From the NCBI RefSeq assembly GCF_900129655.1, contig NZ_FQWK01000004.1:372001-436000 (forward strand): 64,000 bases of DNA. Reading direction: 5' to 3'. This DNA is from Bacteroides clarus YIT 12056 (GTDB taxonomy: Bacteria; Bacteroidota; Bacteroidia; Bacteroidales; Bacteroidaceae). Below are positions 63,140-64,000 of the stretch, one piece after another. The notes under the pieces are model-generated. The model ran no database searches, was not told the origin of the DNA, and saw nothing but the letters and a program-made list of their open reading frames with translations. Both the position numbers and the translations under genes were made by a program. Each line of letters opens with the position of its first letter. The first letter of the stretch is position 1.

Positions 63140-64000
63140 ATGCAACGGAAATTTATCATTATAGGAACGGACGATAACCGGACGCCTTTCTTTCCGCCGG
63201 AAGTATTGGAACACATACGGCGCGGGAAGGTCTTTTCGGGGGGAATACGGCATAAAGAGATTGTCGGGAACTTGCTACCGGATGATGCGGAATGGATTTC
63301 CATTACCGTACCGTTGGAGAATGTATTCGCGCGATATGAGAGGGTGTTCGGCGGTGACGGATGCGGACAAACGGATGCCGGCCACAGGCAAATCGTGGTC
63401 TTCGCTTCGGGCGACCCGCTGTTTTTCGGCTTTGCCAATACGGTGAAACGGAAATTGCCGGATGCCGAAATCAAGCTCTACCCCTCTTTCAACTCTCTCC
63501 AGACATTGGCGCACCGCCTCGTAATGCCTTATGACGATATGCGCACCGTTTCGCTGACGGGACGTCCCTGGCACGAGTTCGACCGTGCCCTGATAGAGCG
63601 CGCTCCCAAGATAGGCATCCTTACCGACCGGGAACATACGCCCGCCGCTATCGCGTCCCGCATGCTGGAATACGGGTATGACCGTTACACCATGTATGTA
63701 GGCGAGCATCTCGGCAACCCCGAAAAAGAACGTATCCGCCACATGACGCTGCGGGAAGCGGCGCAAGGCGGTTTCGAGCATCCCAACAACCTGTTGCTTT
63801 GCGCCACCGCTTCCTTAGAAGCCCGTCCTTTCGGCATTCCCGACGAACGGTTCGCGCACTTGAACGGACGCGCCCGCATGATAACCAAAGCGCCCGTCCG
63901 CCTGCTTACCTTACAGGCGCTGGAGCTGAACCGGCGTCGTGTATTTTGGGATGTCGGTTTCTGCACCGGGTCGGTATCCATCGAAGCCCGGCTGCAATTT
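63140..64000 (+). CDS. cbiET: CbiE-CbiT (precorrin-6Y-type methyltransferase), 3' end outside the window
   Basis: 287 residues from ATG 63140 to the window end, in frame. Residues 1-210 are a CbiE-like tetrapyrrole methylase (QRKFIIIGTDDNRTPFF; VFASGDPLFFGFANTV; SFNSLQTLAHRLVMPYDD). From about 260 a CbiT-like SAM methyltransferase begins (VFWDVGFCTGSVSIEARLQF) and is cut off. The SAM loop reads GFCTGS where the usual pattern is GAGSGS. It probably methylates C5 and C15 and decarboxylates the ring-C acetate. Confidence 0.9.
   Translation, partial: MQRKFIIIGTDDNRTPFFPPEVLEHIRRGKVFSGGIRHKEIVGNLLPDDAEWISITVPLENVFARYERVFGGDGCGQTDAGHRQIVVFASGDPLFFGFANTVKRKLPDAEIKLYPSFNSLQTLAHRLVMPYDDMRTVSLTGRPWHEFDRALIERAPKIGILTDREHTPAAIASRMLEYGYDRYTMYVGEHLGNPEKERIRHMTLREAAQGGFEHPNNLLLCATASLEARPFGIPDERFAHLNGRARMITKAPVRLLTLQALELNRRRVFWDVGFCTGSVSIEARLQF

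Noticed and set aside
1..64000. Integrated element, prophage or insertion sequence
   Set aside because: No integrase, transposase, terminal inverted repeats, target duplications or phage genes were found; the only tRNA gene has no repeated 3' end nearby.

Overview
The window is about 64 kb of a Bacteroides-type chromosome (phylum Bacteroidota, probably a gut species). The support is the family content (Bat aerotolerance operon, TonB-dependent receptors, a lipoprotein with a Bacteroides-type surface-export signal, BatA-E order) and many promoters with the Bacteroides -7 element TAnnTTTG instead of a sigma70 -10 box. No transposase, integrase, phage gene or CRISPR array is visible. It reads as core chromosome.

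Layout. 0.3-6 kb: gyrA, an exported TPR protein, a two-domain universal stress protein and a small HTH protein. 6.2-15 kb, minus strand: moxR-DUF58-(membrane protein)-batA-batB-batC-batD-batE, one operon with a promoter near 15.05 kb and a terminator near 6.2 kb. 15.1-21.5 kb, minus strand: ftsY-rimO-HU-HU/LysM, then rpmB-rpmG-DUF4295, then tsaD-cinA. 21.6-29.5 kb: a giant TamB-like protein, a glycosyltransferase, proS and tRNA-Gly(CCC). 29.6-36.2 kb: cobalamin lower-ligand and side-chain genes, with cobU-cobT-cobS-cobC on plus facing cbiB-cobD-cobQ on minus. 36.3-43.4 kb: a TolC/HlyD/ABC-2 export operon, pncB and an exported protein of unknown role. 43.4-45.3 kb: cobB and the PduO-type adenosyltransferase. 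45.4-49.3 kb: an AmgK-like kinase fused to a RapZ C-terminal domain, a MurU-like nucleotidyltransferase and an AspT-type transporter. 49.4-53.2 kb, minus strand: a biotin-dependent acyl-CoA carboxylase operon headed by a small Cys-rich protein. 53.3-64 kb: cobalamin uptake and corrin-ring genes.

The most striking part is 53.2-64 kb. Three cobalamin riboswitches lie within 5 kb. Two are back to back, one driving the Cys-rich/carboxylase operon leftward and the other a TonB-dependent receptor rightward. Each of two receptors is followed directly by an exported CbiK-family chelatase: the first is a lipoprotein with a CSDDDD surface-export signature, the second has an ordinary signal peptide. Corrin-ring enzymes follow (CbiH-CbiC fusion, CbiE-CbiT cut by the window end). 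This suggests a riboswitch-controlled receptor plus extracytoplasmic tetrapyrrole/metal chelatase module, duplicated. The late-pathway genes (cobU operon, cobQ operon, cobB operon) have short leaders with no riboswitch.

Other unexplained structure: an array of 14-nt TCATCCCGTGAGAC-like units repeated about every 22 nt, in two intergenic places 30 kb apart; a cluster of 17-nt GTACC...GGTAC palindromes upstream of gyrA; and an HU-transmembrane-LysM protein that could join DNA to the cell wall.
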